Part shown: piece by piece, positions 1-13,400 of the stretch
How the letters are laid out: every line of letters begins with the position of its first letter
How positions within the stretch are numbered: the stretch's first letter is position 1
DNA from: Plecoglossus altivelis
Lineage: Eukaryota > Chordata > Actinopteri > Osmeriformes > Plecoglossidae
Assembly: GCA_036571765.1 (NCBI GenBank)
Contig: BROE01000013.1
Location: 5,112,493-5,176,492 of the forward strand
Length of the DNA: 64,000 nucleotides
Direction of reading: 5' to 3'
Made by a program: the position numbers and the translations under genes
The notes under the pieces: generated by a model
What the model saw: the letters and a program-made list of their open reading frames with translations, nothing else
Told to the model about the DNA's origin: nothing
Database searches by the model: none

Positions 1-1185
1 CGGTTGGCGGTACAGTACGGTCGCCTGGCTGAGCGGTCACCATCGGAGGCTGCTTACGTAACTCTGTCACAAAGCGCTCAGCCCAGCGGAGGGGGGAGGG
101 GTAGATTAAATAGGCCCTCAGAGCCTGGCAGAGAGGCAAGGATTTAAAAAGAGAGAAGGGAAGGCAGGGGGGGGGGGGGGGGCGAGTAGAGGGAAAGACT
201 GAAAAGAGAGAGAGAGGAAGGGAAGAAGGATGAGGGTAGGGGCTGTTTGTCTCGATTCTTTGCTGGTCTTGTTGACTGCGAGGGACTGACGGTGGCCATG
301 TGCTGTGCAGATCAATGCTCATTCCTTTCCCCACGCACATGCACACACAGGGACAAACATTCCTGCACAATGTGACTTGTGGGCGCATTTGTACACGCGC
401 ACACGCACACCTACGCACACGCTCTTTTCAGCCAATAGCCCTTAATGCGAGATAACCGTCTTGCGATATGAAGTCAATTGACTGTTGAAGTGTGCATGTG
501 GGACTGTGAAGGCATTGCGTTAGTACGCATGTGTGCCCCCCTCACGCTGCCTCCTTCATACGACCACTTCACAAACGCAGCCACTTGGACGACGTGGGCG
601 TGAGCCCTTCAAACCAACCAGATCGGCTGCTCCGTGAAATCCCTGTTGGCAGAGAACAAGGAACTTTAAATTGATCCAGTAAAAGTGTCTTGCTTGTTTT
701 TGACTTATGAGACACGTGGCAGTTGGATGCTCGTGTGGCCGGCGCTCCTCCGCTCTCTTCCTGTTTGAAGAGGATTTGGTTTGTTTTTCCTGGACATGTA
801 TCTATTTGCGCGTGATGTGTAAACGCGCAGCCGTCTGTTTAGGATTGGCTCGATTTAGCGAGCGTTTGTGTGGCGACGCCGCCGTCATTTTCAGTTGTGG
901 TGTTGAAGGGGAATGGTCAAAAGGTTCTATTGTTTGGTATGGAGACTGGGACAGCACAGAGAAGATTTATGAAACGCTGTTAGTTTGCTGCTTAATTCCC
1001 CGTAGCAGAGCAACGTTGCGCAGTCGTAGCTACGTGACCGCACGGCCACCAACGCAACTTGTTCTTTTCCTTGAGAGATAATCATGAATAGCTGAACTAA
1101 TGGTCATACTAGTTAGTCACTCTCAAGAGACTGGCTTAGCAGCGCTACATGCACTGCTAATTTCCCTTAGCGACACATGACGAAC

Positions 1186-1290
1186 AGTTAGCCTAATGCT
1201 AGCTACGACCGTATAGTCAATAATGAGAATAGTTAGCCTAATGCTATCTACGACCATATAGTCAATAATGGGAGTAGTTAGCCTAATGCT
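1186..1290. repeat. 45-bp tandem repeat, about 2.3 copies
   Basis: Units start at 1186, 1231 and 1276 with AGTTAGCCTAATGCT. The first two full units differ at only a few positions, and the third is truncated after 15 bases. Noncoding and intronic. Confidence 0.9.
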
Positions 1291-1667
1291 ACTGCGCATT
1301 ACTCCATTCTGGTAGGGATGACAAGACAGTGATTAGCAGGATTGCCAAGACTGTGACAGCGCTGTGTCCAGAATCCAGTTAGGAGTCCTCGGGTTATTGT
1401 TGCCTGCTGAAGACACTGGGCTAGTTAATCATGTTTCACAACATGTACAACTGTAAGGAGAATATAGATGAGCTGTTGCTCATCTATACAAGGCAGCTGT
1501 AGTCTAGTCCTTCCCGTGTCCTTTGCAATGGCAAAGACACGACCTTTGGTGTCCTTCTCGCTCACGCTTACAGAGGGTAATATTTTATGTTGCAGATCCA
1601 CCACCTGCAGTGGCATTTTGGCATTTGTTTCATTATTCATATCTGCAATTAAGCTGCCCTCTTCAAC

Positions 1668-1757
1668 CCTGGCCTCAGTCCCAGCCTCAGTCCCAGCCTC
1701 AGCCCCTGCCTCAGCCCCTGTTGCAGTCCTAGCCCCAGCCTCAGCCCCAAGCCCCAT
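1668..1757. repeat. CAGCCC/CAGTCC-type short minisatellite
   Basis: Imperfect 6- and 12-bp units of the form CCAGCCTCAGTC or CCTCAGCCCCTG. The same family recurs in another unc13c intron at about 24836-25022. Confidence 0.8.
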
Positions 1758-2698
1758 GGTACTATCAGGCCTGCAGGTAGACTGTAGGGCTGCACCACAC
1801 TGCGGCAGCAACACAGTGAGAACATGTCTTCCACCATCCAATAACAAATCTCTCACTGTTGATGTTGTCACTCCGGATCCACTCAATCGCGCTAATGCAG
1901 GAACTAAAAACGGAGCCCTGCCTTGTGCCTTCTGCCTCGCCTCATCACTTCATTTGCATGGCACCCAGTTGGCCTAACACGGGGTGTCGTGTGCAAATCC
2001 AGCTAAATGTATTGTTTTCCGACTCAGACGACATTATTAAAGCGTTAAGTCAGTGTTGAGGATAGATTGCCTCATGTTGTATTTCAACTCCCCCTCTACG
2101 TGGTCTCCGAAGTTTGACTGAAGTCATTACACTGAAGGCTGTTAAATAATTCAAGCCGTATTATTCGATACCCGAAAGGGACATGCTTCAATTTTAACAC
2201 AATTTTCTATTAATCAAACCCACATTTCATTTCATCCCAGAGATGCACACATGCTGTCTAGAGACCTTCTGTGCAGAGGATTCTCAGATGGGACAGTGTC
2301 TAGTTAAGTATGCGCGTGTGAGTGTGCGAGTGTTTGAAAGTAAACAGAATGCGTGTATGTGTGAGTATTTAAGTGTGTGTGTGTGTGACCTGCCTGTCCC
2401 AGCTCCCTCTCATTAGTACTCTCTGGGGTACCTGTCTGTGCCCGTGCCAGCAGGGTGGAAGGCAGAAATGTTTACAGGACTGTAGCTACAGACCACAGAA
2501 GCCTGCTCCCCTCTCTGAGTGGGCTTGGGTGGGGAGGGGAACAGATGGCGGAGAGAATAATGAAAGATTCGCCGTCGCCCTCTTCCAGCCTGGGAGGAGA
2601 AAGTGAGTTTCCCCATGACAGAGCCAGGGGACACCGCGGCTGGAGGAACTTCAATAATGGATGACTTTCAAAGGGTTCCTATGCTGCCCGACACTCGG

Positions 2699-2730
<32 letters not shown>

Positions 2731-2954
2731 GCGGGGTGGATAGACATTTCCAAATGGGGAGGCGGGGCAGGGGGGAGGTCATGTGGGTTCTCCTGACTTG
2801 GTTTAGCTCTGGTTAAGATGTCGTGCCATGTTCTGAATAAAAGATGTGATGTTGCCTTGCCACGCAAAGTCTCTCCCTTTAAAGTCCTCCCGAGGTCTTT
2901 TGCCTGTCTGTATTATTCAGTTTCACCACACACTGTGGCACTGTCGACCGAAAA

Positions 2955-3206
2955 CCTTACCCTCCCTTTCTCCCTCTGTCTCCCCCCATCTGTTGCCATC
3001 CCTCCCTCTGACTCGCCATCCCTCCCTCTCTCTGCCTATCCCTCCCTCTTTCTCTTCCTTTCTCTGTTCCTCCCTCTGTCTATCTCTCCCTCCCTCTCTC
3101 TATCCTTCCTTCCCTGATTTTCTCTCTCTATCTCCCTATCTCCCTCCCTCTCTCGCTCTGTCTGTCCATCTCTCTCTCCCTCCCTCTCTCTATCCTTCTC
3201 GCTCCC

Positions 3207-3239
<33 letters not shown>

Positions 3240-3320
3240 TCCTCTCTCTCTCTCTCTCTCCCACTCCCTCTCTCTCCCTCTCTCCCCCCCCCTCTCTCTC
3301 TCCCTCTCTCTCTCTCTCTA
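2955..3320 (+). repeat. long polypyrimidine (CT-rich) tract upstream of a splice acceptor
   Basis: Almost pure C/T on the coding strand, made of CTCTCT and CCCTCCCTC units and ending in the AG acceptor at 3320-3321. It acts as an unusually long polypyrimidine tract. Open frames here (poly Ser/Leu/Pro) are repeat translations. Confidence 0.9.
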
Positions 3321-3321
3321 G

Positions 3322-3455
3322 GCTCGCCAGCAGGTCATCCCTCGTGAGGAGCAGGGTCCGTCCATAAAGAACCTGGACTTCTGGCCCAAGCTCATAACTC
3401 TCATGGTGTCTGTCATCGATGAGGACCGGACGGCCTACACTCCTGTCATAAACCA
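3322..3455 (+). CDS. unc13c: unc13c exon A (MUN domain)
   Basis: Phase 0 start after CTCTCTAG. It encodes ARQQVIPREEQGPS, then the KNLDFWPKLITLMVSVI helix region, and ends in ..TPVINQ with the last codon split (CA|G). The donor is gtacgt. The next exon restores the family sequence NQ-FPQEL, which fixes the junction. Confidence 0.93.
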
Positions 3456-4729
3456 GTACGTCCCACCAACCACCACGGCAGACCTGCCTGTCAGCGGGGG
3501 GTTTTACGAGGACAGACGGGCTTCAGGCTGGGAAGACAGAAGACAGGCAGGGCGTGAGACTGTTCGCAGGGGAGGAGAGAGGGAGGGTGTGCGGGGGAGA
3601 GGGAGGGTGTGCAGGGAAAAGGGAGGGTGTGTGGGGGAGAGGGAGGGTGTGTGGGGGAGAGGGAGGGTGTGCGGGGGAGAGGGAGGCTGTGCAGGGAAGA
3701 GGGAGGGTGTGTGGGGGAGAGGTAGGGTGTGTGTGGGAGAGGAAGAGTGTGCAGGGGAGAGGAAGAGTGTGTGGGGGAGAGGGAGGGTGTGCGGGGGAAA
3801 GAAGTTTATGTGTGGTGTAGGCCGGTCTCGTTAAGACGGTGTGAACAGGAGGAGGGGTGAGAAGCTAAATGATTGAAGGAAGGCGGGTGTGGAGGATAGA
3901 AGAGATGTTTTTGTCCTGTCGAGAATGAGCTTTGGCGCCGAATAGAATGGAAGGAGGAATTACAGAAAGCGGCAGACAAAGAGAGAGAGGCTATCGAATG
4001 TTATCGGTACTCAAATGCGTCACCTGACTAAGACAAAATGGAGGGGTTGGCACTAAGGAGAGGGGGAAAGGAGGAATCCTTCTTCCTCTCTTCTCTTCTT
4101 GCCCTGCCTACTCCCCCCCCCCACCCCTCACGTTCTCCCTCGCCCTCTCAGCCCCCCTCTCTCCCCCTGACTCCTTGCTCTAACTGATTTATGATGCTTA
4201 TTAAGGAGCTGTTTATGCCTTCAGCCCTCCCCTTGCCACCGTCTACCGATAGATCTGCAATATTCATGCTCCGGTCTCTCACATTCCAACGGCCCACGTC
4301 CAGAGTGATGGCGGTGCGCGGCGGGAAGAACGATTTGGATAGAGTGCCAAGCGAGGAAGATTCCGCGCAGAGCGGGGGGGGGGGGGGGGGTTGAACGCTT
4401 CACCCTGGTGTTTGTGAACGCAGTGCCTCCTCTGCTCTTCAGCCGCGCTCCAGCTTCCCCCCTGCTCCAGATCTGCGTGTTTGCTCGCGCAACGCTTGCA
4501 GGTGTCAGCGGCGGTTATCACGCCCCATTCAGGAGCCGTCCTTCCCCAGGACCCAGAGTGTGGGAGGAAGGAGAGAGGGATAAATAGAGCAGGGGAAAGG
4601 TGATGACAGAGGGAGAGAGAGAGACAGCAGCGAGAGTGACAGCAGAGAGAGAGACAGCAGAGAGAGAGACAGCAGAGAGAGAGAGACAGCAGAGAGACAG
4701 CAGAGAACGAGTACAGAGTGAGTGAGGAA

Positions 4730-4777
<48 letters not shown>

Positions 4778-5075
4778 CAGAAAGAAAGCAAAGAGAGAGA
4801 CAGCAGAGAGAGAGATAGCAAAGAGAGAAACAGCAGAGACAGCAGAGAGAGACAGCAGAGAGAGACAGCAGAGAGAGAGAGTGCAGATAGAGATAGCAGA
4901 GAGCAACAGCAGAGAGAGTAGAGAGAGAGACAGCAGAGAGAGACAGCAGAGAGAGACAGGAAAGAGAGAAACAGCGTAGAGAGACAGCAAAGAGAGAAAC
5001 AACAATGAGAGGGACAGCAGAGAGAGACAGCAATGAAAAAGACAGCAATGAGAGAAGGAGCAGAGAGACAGGACA

Positions 5076-5112
<37 letters not shown>

Positions 5113-8100
5113 ACAAAGAGAGAGACGGCAACGAGAAAGAGAGAGAGAGCTTCTTTTGTTGGAAGGTGTTTGTTCTGCTCCTAGCCCCGGGGAGAAGAAG
5201 GAGGCTCCTCTTAGTCTCGTTCTGTCTGTCGGCCCTTTAGACAGAACAAGGGCGTGCCTGGGGTGGCGGGAGGATGGAAGGATGTCAAGGATGTGTGTGT
5301 GTGTGTGCGCATGTATGTGTGCGCACATGTGCTACAGGAAGCTTCCATTTAGAGGAATGATTCCTTCGGTAGGTTTGCTTCACAAACATGTTACTGCAAA
5401 GACCCAGTGATCCTTGAACTGAAAGCAAACATCTGAGGGAAAATGACCTTATTTGAGCGCTGGCGCGATCATCTGTAAATGTCCTCCCATCACTGTCGGA
5501 AGGCATGGATAATTACCCCATTGAGTTCTCCTATTCAAGGTTTGACTGGAAATCCATTGGAATAACAGCAAAATAATTCACCTGCCAAATGAGGGCCGGC
5601 CTTGTCTCTCTGGCTCGCTTTCTGTTACATCTTTTTCTGTTGAATCTCTTGCTATATCTCTCCCTCTCACCCTTCTCTCTCTTCCACTGCTTCGCTTTCT
5701 CCCTCCCTCCTCTCTCCCACGAAACATGTTCTGGAATAGGATTATTCCCTGATTGGATTAGTAGATTGGCAGCTCTATCCCATCACACATGTGCTGTAGA
5801 GCAGGCAGTCTGCCCCCACCCCATCAGGACAGCCACTCAGCCATGCTAGGATGTGGAAACGCCTTTTGATTGAAATCCCATCTCAATTCTTCCAGGTTTC
5901 CTCAGGAGCTGAATATGGGCAAGATCAGTGCTGAGATCACCTGGAGCCTGTTTGCCCTGGACATGAAGTACGCCATGGAAGGTCAGTAAGGGGGATTGAT
6001 CCAGAGGCCAGTGGGGATGCAGCCCGTCTGTCTGTCTGCCTCTCTACCTCTCGGCTGTCGGTCTGCCTGTCTGCCTCTCTACCTCTCTGTCTGTCCGACT
6101 GCCTCTCTACCTCTCTGTCTTTCCGTCTGCCTCTCTGCCTGTCTGTCTGCCTCTCTACCTCTCTGTCTGTCCGTCTGCCTCTCTACCTCTCTGTCTGTCC
6201 GTCTGCCTCTCTGCCTGTCTGTCTGCCTCTCTACATCTCTGCCTTTCAGTCTGCCTCTCTGCCTGTCTGTCTGCCTCTCTACCTCTCTTGTGTGATTTGT
6301 GTGTTTAATAGCGAGTAAGAGACAGAGAGAGAATGAAAGAGGCAAACTGAATGGAGAGACAGAATGAGAATGTGTCCGTTGGGGCCAGGCTGGGGAGGGG
6401 TCTGTGTTTTCAGCGTGTTTGCAAATGTGTCTTCTTTAATTGGTTTAGAGTTGCTGTAGTCAGCCTGCCTACTGAGACTACAATTACATGTTCTCTCTGC
6501 ATTGATCCGCTTAGACTCAACACTACCTGCAGCAGCTGTTGATCGAGATAACCCATTGATTAACACCAGAATCAACTTGGGAGTGAGACGCACTGTCTGC
6601 GTGCATGTACACGCATGTGCAATGTTCTGTGTTTACTCACTTGCTGACATGCATAGCCTACTTGTGCATTTGAACATTTATAATTTGAGTCATTCGGAAT
6701 TGGTTCAAATTGGGGTCAGAAAATTGCTATGTGCATCTGTCTATTTAAACCCTCCCACATGGCCCAAGTATTTATCATGCATCCCCACCATTTAACCTGC
6801 CTCCTGGTTCCCTGGCTCACGCCCATCTCTTCAAACAGGGATTTTAAAAGCCCCCTTTTTGCCTTGAATAAAGACAGTTTGGCCATGATTCAGCCCGTTA
6901 AAAGCAGTTGTCTTCACTTGTTCAGTTACACCTGCTCGGAGGCACTGAACAGAGGCAGCAGGTGTTCTGGAGGTTTGCTGGTTCAGATCCCGTGGCATAT
7001 GCAGATGGATGAGATCCGTAGGGGGGGTAGGGGGCAGAGAGAGGGGGGTGAGGAGCGGGGTGGCGGGGCTTCCTGTTGAACCCTCCTGGTAAAATAAAAA
7101 AGGGCTTCCAGGAGATTTATCCTGATCTTTGCGGCGAGCGCTTGTCACTCCCGCTAAGCCGGCTGCGTTGCCGTGGAAACCAGGTGCGGAAACGCAGCGC
7201 TATCGTATGCGTCTCGCATCCTCCTCGCAGACAGAATCCCTCACCCCCCCCCCCTGTGCACCTCAGCTGTGGGGTGGCCTTTTGGAATGTGTTTGATAAC
7301 ACGATGTTGGATTGTGCGATGTGGCTTGGAAGGGAAAGAAGGGAAGAGGGGGGCGGGGCAAGGGAGGGGAGGGGGGCAAACAGCAAAGACAAACCCTGCA
7401 GAAAAGCCCACACAGCCTCCTCCGTCACTGCTGTGTGTGCGGAGGCTGTGAACGCACCAGCACTCTCCGCTGATGACATAGGACCGCTTCATCTCCTCGA
7501 CAGACGCAGCTGAGGGAGAGTTTCATGTACGCGCCTGTGTGGATCTGAGTCACCAATATGCCAGCTTCTGTGTTTGTGTAATTGTGTTAACGTGTTTACA
7601 TATGCAGGGGTTAGCGTGTAGTTGGGTGTGGATGAGTCAGGGTGGTAGTCATGTGACCACCGGGGGTGGTTCCGGCTGCTCTAAATGGTGTGTGTGAACG
7701 TGTGTGTACGTGTGTGTGTGGGTGTACGTGTGCGTGTCTGCCTGTAGCTCCAGGGTGTCCATACACTCCGCAGGGGACAGGAATGAGTTATGTGCCTTGT
7801 CAGAAGTCTCCGCCTCCTCACCTCCCGAAGCCTCGCCCTTTTATCAGTGACATCATCAGAGAATGACCACAGAGCCTCTGGCCACAGCAAACAGCAGTCA
7901 GACTGCAGAAGCTCTCAAAGGGACAGTCTGTACCGCCCAGATGTTGTTCGTTCTTTGAGTTCCTGGGGAATGTTCTTAGACAAGCTGAGAGGCTTTAAGG
8001 AAAGGTTAAAGAGTGGGGAAATGTTGGTTTGTGCCACATGCAGAAAGGAACGAGATAAGATGATGTAAATATACTTGGACAAGTGTTAGTAATTGTGTGA

Positions 8101-10377
8101 ATTTATGCATAGGAAAATAGTCCTGCTTTTTCTCTGGATTGGAGTCATCCACAAAATCGTTTGATATTCATTCCATAACAGCATCCAGACTGTTTATTAA
8201 TTGTAACCCGGCTCTCAATGGCAAGTGGCAAATATCACACTCCAATATACTTTGGTATATGTTTAAATATCTTTACATCTACAGGATGATCTGTAATGAT
8301 ATTAGTTTACTAACTCAGTAGACATCTGCATTGTGTGTGTGTGTGCGTGTGTGCGTACGTGCGTACGTGCGCGCGTGTGTGCGTATGCGTATGTGTGCGT
8401 GCGTGTGTGTGTGTGTGTGTGCGTGTGTGTGCGTGCGTGTGTCGAGGTATGTGTCGGCTGTGACGTCAACAGGCAGCAGATGCCAGCCAGCAGGCTGGCA
8501 GGGACTGAGCCCAGCGGTGGCCCTAGGTGTGACAGCAGGTACAGGCCAGCTGCCTCTGTAACCTGGTCTGAGACTTACCTGGTGCTGGGAACGCCGAATA
8601 CAGAACTGCCACAGCTATCACTGACTGGCCCGACCCAACCTCAGCATCAGTCAGAACCACCGCTGTGCGTGTGTCTCTGTGTGTGTGAGTGTGTGTCTGT
8701 GTGTGTGTGTGTGTGTCCCAGCGAAGACTGGCAGCTTAAAGCATGTGGAAGGTTGAAGTGAATGCGAACAGTGATGTGGAAAGTGGTGAGTGAGGCCCGA
8801 CCCCGTCCAGGACGCTGCCTCTCTTTCACCTCCACGCGGACGGAAGTAACTCAGAGTGACCTGCTTACGTAAGGAGACACGGCAGGAGGGGAGCCACGCG
8901 CTCCCAGACGCCCTCGCAGCACTAATTGAGGCACCACATCTTGCTATCGTGTGCGTGTGTGTGTGTTTGCACGCGCATGTGTGCGTGTGTGTGTGTGTTG
9001 AGCTTAATGAAGTCTTTGATGCATCTTTGGGATGCTGCTCGTGGGGGGGGGGGGGTGCCAAAAGGAACAAGAGAGAGAGAAATATTTAGGAAACGAAAAG
9101 TTTGTTTTAGCGTGTTAATTTGCATTTTAATATGCATGTGTTTTCCGAGTGGGCATGTTTTAGTTTGAAGGAGAGAAAGTGCGTGTGTGTGAGAAAGTGT
9201 GGAAGTGCAAATGAGAGAGAGTGAGAGTAAGAGAGATAGAGAGAGAGAGAGGCAGACATTAAATTACGGAGAGGGAGCAAAACAGAGGTATAAAAGCCAT
9301 TACGTGACTGAATGAGTAGAAGGTTTTACTGTAATGTTGTGTGGCTCCAACTCATTTTCCATTGGTAAACAGTGGGTAAGGCCATGATTAGGCCTTGCAG
9401 TTTAATACCAGCTTTCCCAGTCCCAGCAGCAATGAGTGTGTCCTGCTGAGCATGTCATTAAAGAGACAGCGGCCCCACGCCCCATAAACACATCTTCAGC
9501 CTATTGGTATGCTGTCCTGTATGGATTGGTTTAATTGAATCTCAATGTGTGCAGCTCAGCAATCAGGGATGGTTTCACAGTCACAGGAGCGACATTCTTT
9601 ACGAACTCCCAGAATGGATTAGGTCTGGGTTCCGTCTTGGAGTCTGGTTTTAATAAGATAGTCTGACTCTCAGCTATTACTCTCAGTGCATTCCTCCTGT
9701 GCCTTGTCAAAGAAGAGTTAAGTTTGTCGGGATAGTGTTAAAGGGAGTTGAATTTCCATATAGTTGCTCTGTGGTGGAGCTGCATGAAGAAGCTCTCTGG
9801 TGGAGCTGCGTGAGGAGGCTGTGGTGGAGCTGTGTGAGGAGGCCCTGTGGTGGAGCTGTGTGAGGAGGCTGTGGTGGAGCTGTGTGAGGAGGCCCTGTGG
9901 TGGAGCTGCGTGAGGAGGCCCTCTGGTGGAGCTGCGTGAGGAGGCCCTGTGGTGGAGCTGCGTGAGGAGGCCCTGTGGTGGAGCTGCGTGAGGAGGCCCT
10001 GTGATGGAGCTGTGCGGAGGCCCTGTGTTGGAGCTGCGTGAGAAGGCCCTGTGGTGGAGCTGTATGAGGAGACTGCATGTAAAACTGTGCCAGGTGTCTT
10101 TGCAAAAGCATGACAGTTCCACCCTGCCTTCTCTCTGGTGCCGCTCACGCACTCCCCCTCATGGAAATATAGAGTAAGAAACACAGTGGAAAATTCCTTC
10201 AGCTCACTATCCACTGCTTTTAAATCAATGAGGCAGAGGATCCCCGATGAGTGTCTCTCCCTGTGGGCTGAGTCCAACATCATGACATCCTCACCAGGGA
10301 CACTTAGTCTGCGCTTCCCTCAGGACAGCAGGCCCACTGAACACCCACACACACTCGCATTCACGCTCATGTGCTCT

Positions 10378-10423
<46 letters not shown>

Positions 10424-13400
10424 TTGCCGCAATACCTCAGATGAGCACGGCACACGGACGTCTCAAGTGATTGGTTCTGCCACAACAACATCTAGGTTTA
10501 TCGTGGGAAATCCCTTCCCTGATGAGTAATCTCATTTTTCAGTATCTATCTCCTAACGATCTCATTTTACAGTAACGTTAGTGTCTCTAATGAAACAGGT
10601 GTTGAAACACTTGCTGCTCCGTGGCGGCAGGTGTCTGCCAATCAGTGCCTTGGCTGTGTGTTCTCCCAGACCGAGGGAACACGCTGGTGTCCTGGATGCT
10701 GAGCGAAGAGAACGTTTCCAGGGACGGGGTGAAGCGGTTGGAGCAGGTGGAGGATCTGTTTCTCCTGCAGGGAGAGCTAGGCTTCCTCCGTAGGATCCAA
10801 GCCAGGCTTCTCCACCCCTACCCCCACCACCCTTCTCCTCCTGTTCCCTGCCAGCTCCGACCCTCTCCATCTCCCAAGATGGCTGGGCATTAGAGCGGAG
10901 ACAGAGAACGATAGCGATGGATTCCCCCGGCTTGCGGAAACAATGTCGTCTTGAAACAATGGGCTTTCCTGACAGCAGTTGAATCAGTCGTCCACTAGGA
11001 TACAGCTTCTGTTCTCTGCAGACCCCCCGCTGGGCCGGTGCTATTGATTTAAGACATGAAAGGAGATAAGTGTGTGTGTGTGTGTGTGAGTGTGTGTGAG
11101 TGTGTGTGTGGGTCCAGGAACTGTGCTCCTTGCTCTCTGTTTATGCTGCATAGACCAGGCTGGCCGCACATCAAATGAAACACCTGCTGACCCTATGCGT
11201 TTTATCTCCCAACTGACCTGCAGCTGTGTCTACTAAGTGTGTGTGTGTTTTAGGTGTTGGCATGTGTGTGTGGGAAGGCCTTATGTGTTTGTTTTTATCT
11301 CCTGCGTGGGTGGACAGGGCTCAGGGCAGTCCCTTGTCAGGTTGGCCAGCTGTGTATGTGCGTGTGTGTGCGTAAGAGAGATTGTGTGTGTGATTGCGTG
11401 CGTGTGTTCTTGTGAGTGGTTTCTGCCTGCAGTGCCCGCAGAGTTATTGAAGTGGCACCGTCACAGCAGATCACCCTCTGCCCAGATAATAGAGCTCTAA
11501 GACGACTAGAGGTATTCTGTACTCTGATATAGAGGACCTCAGCACACACACACAAGAACAGCCAAAGATAGCAAAGGTGTTTGAGAGATCGCCAAGNNNN
11601 NNNNNNNNNNNNNNNNNNNNNNNNNNNNNNNNNNNNNNNNNNNNNNNNNNNNNNNNNNNNNNNNNNNNNNNNNNNNNNNNNNNNNNNNNNNNNNNNNNNN
11701 NNNNNNNNNNNNNNNNNNNNNNNNNNNNNNNNNNNNNNNNNNNNNNNNNNNNNNNNNNNNNNNNNNNNNNNNNNNNNNNNNNNNNNNNNNNNNNNNNNNN
11801 NNNNNNNNNNNNNNNNNNNNNNNNNNNNNNNNNNNNNNNNNNNNNNNNNNNNNNNNNNNNNNNNNNNNNNNNNNNNNNNNNNNNNNNNNNNNNNNNNNNN
11901 NNNNNNNNNNNNNNNNNNNNNNNNNNNNNNNNNNNNNNNNNNNNNNNNNNNNNNNNNNNNNNNNNNNNNNNNNNNNNNNNNNNNNNNNNNNNNNNNNNNN
12001 NNNNNNNNNNNNNNNNNNNNNNNNNNNNNNNNNNNNNNNNNNNNNNNNNNNNNNNNNNNNNNNNNNNNNNNNNNNNNNNNNNNNNNNNNNNNNNNNNNNN
12101 NNNNNNNNNNNNNNNNNNNNNNNNNNNNNNNNNNNNNNNNNNNNNNNNNNNNNNNNNNNNNNNNNNNNNNNNNNNNNNNNNNNNNNNNNNNNNNNNNNNN
12201 NNNNNNNNNNNNNNNNNNNNNNNNNNNNNNNNNNNNNNNNNNNNNNNNNNNNNNNNNNNNNNNNNNNNNNNNNNNNNNNNNNNNNNNNNNNNNNNNNNNN
12301 NNNNNNNNNNNNNNNNNNNNNNNNNNNNNNNNNNNNNNNNNNNNNNNNNNNNNNNNNNNNNNNNNNNNNNNNNNNNNNNNNNNNNNNNNNNNNNNNNNNN
12401 NNNNNNNNNNNNNNNNNNNNNNNNNNNNNNNNNNNNNNNNNNNNNNNNNNNNNNNNNNNNNNNNNNNNNNNNNNNNNNNNNNNNNNNNNNNNNNNNNNNN
12501 NNNNNNNNNNNNCACATCCCTGCTAACACAACTCTGATTCCAGCCAGCAGCACATCCCTGCTAACACAACTCTGTTTCCTGCCAGCGTTACATCCATGCT
12601 ACGATAGCTCTGATTCCTGGCAGCATCACATCCATGCTAACACAGCTCCGATTCCTGCCAGCAGCACATCCCTGCTAACACAGCTCTGACTCCTGCCAGC
12701 ATCACAACCCTTCTAACACAACTCTGATTCCTGCCAGCATTACATCCATGCTAACATAGCTATGATTCCTGCCAGCAGCACATCCCTGCTAACACAGCTC
12801 TCATTCCTGCCAGCATCACATCCCTTCTAACACAACTCTGTTTCCTGCCAGCATCACAGAGTCTCTCTGTCTCTGGTCCTGCCCACGAATCTGTTGTGAT
12901 CCACAGCATTGCCTGCACCTGCCACATTATCTGAGCGATGTTGTTGTTCCCCAGGTGGTTTGAACCCTTCGTCATTCAGTGGCTGGATGAGAACGAGGAC
13001 GTTGCTATGGAGTTTCTCCACGGCGCGCTGGGGAGGGACAAGAAGGACGGCGTGAGTGTAGCCACCCTCGATGTGTCACTCTCTCCTCCTTTGCTTCTCC
13101 CCCTCTCTCCCTCTTCCTATGTCTTCAGGCCCTGCCCTCTCTTCTTCTCCCTCCTCGTCTCCTCCTCTGCATGCTCGCCTCCTCCTCTCCTCTCCCTCCA
13201 CCTGGCCTCCTCTCCCTCCTCCCTGCTCCCTCTTTCAGCCTCTCCCTCTCTTCTCTCTGCCTTGCGCCCGTCCTTCTCTCCCACACTCTTGCCTGTGTTC
13301 CCTCCTCCACTCTCCCTCCTTGAATATGTCCGCCTCTCTAGATATACAGCACCTCTCTCTTTCTTTCTCTCTTTTCTATCTTTTGTTCATTTCCTGTCTC

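Larger units (their letters stand above)
1..3321 (+). other. unc13c: unc13c intron, upstream part (left edge of window)
   Basis: No unc13c exon is visible before 3322, so this is taken as intron that continues past the left edge. It holds a G16 run (167-182), a 45-bp tandem repeat (1186-1290), a CAGCCC-type minisatellite (about 1668-1757) and a (GT)n tract (about 2702-2730). A pyrimidine tract of about 360 bases runs directly into the splice acceptor at 3321. The open frames here are short and match nothing recognised. Confidence 0.6.
3456..5895 (+). other. unc13c: unc13c intron A-B
   Basis: Contains a 20-bp minisatellite (3584-3803), a G17 run (4374-4390) and about 545 bases of GA-rich purine repeat (4608-5152). 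No coding exon was seen. The long Ser/Leu and Arg/Glu open frames on both strands are repeat translations. Confidence 0.85.
5982..12954 (+). other. unc13c: unc13c intron B-C including an assembly gap
   Basis: Holds several repeat arrays: CTGT/CTCTCTAC at 6010-6292, (GT)n at 8332-8450, a 26-bp minisatellite at 9764-10075, (CA)n at 10380-10421, a 38-bp minisatellite at 12513-12860, and G13 at 9043-9055. The N gap is at 11597-12512. One conserved MUN exon should lie between 5981 and 12955. It was not found in the readable sequence, so this stretch probably represents two introns. Confidence 0.75.

Noticed and set aside
4279..5328. Minus-strand open frame of 349 codons rich in Ser, Leu and Cys
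   Set aside because: It is a translation of the GA/GACAGCA repeat in an unc13c intron, with no domain or splice context.
9707..10283. Three overlapping minus-strand frames of 134-181 codons
   Set aside because: They arise from a 26-bp minisatellite without stops in any minus frame; the peptide is the same repeat in shifted order.
10661..10800. Possible exon after TTCTCCCAG at about 10667
   Set aside because: The translation does not resemble the missing MUN exon or any known family.
11337..12689. Long open frames across 11.3-12.7 kb on both strands
   Set aside because: They consist almost entirely of undetermined residues from the N gap.
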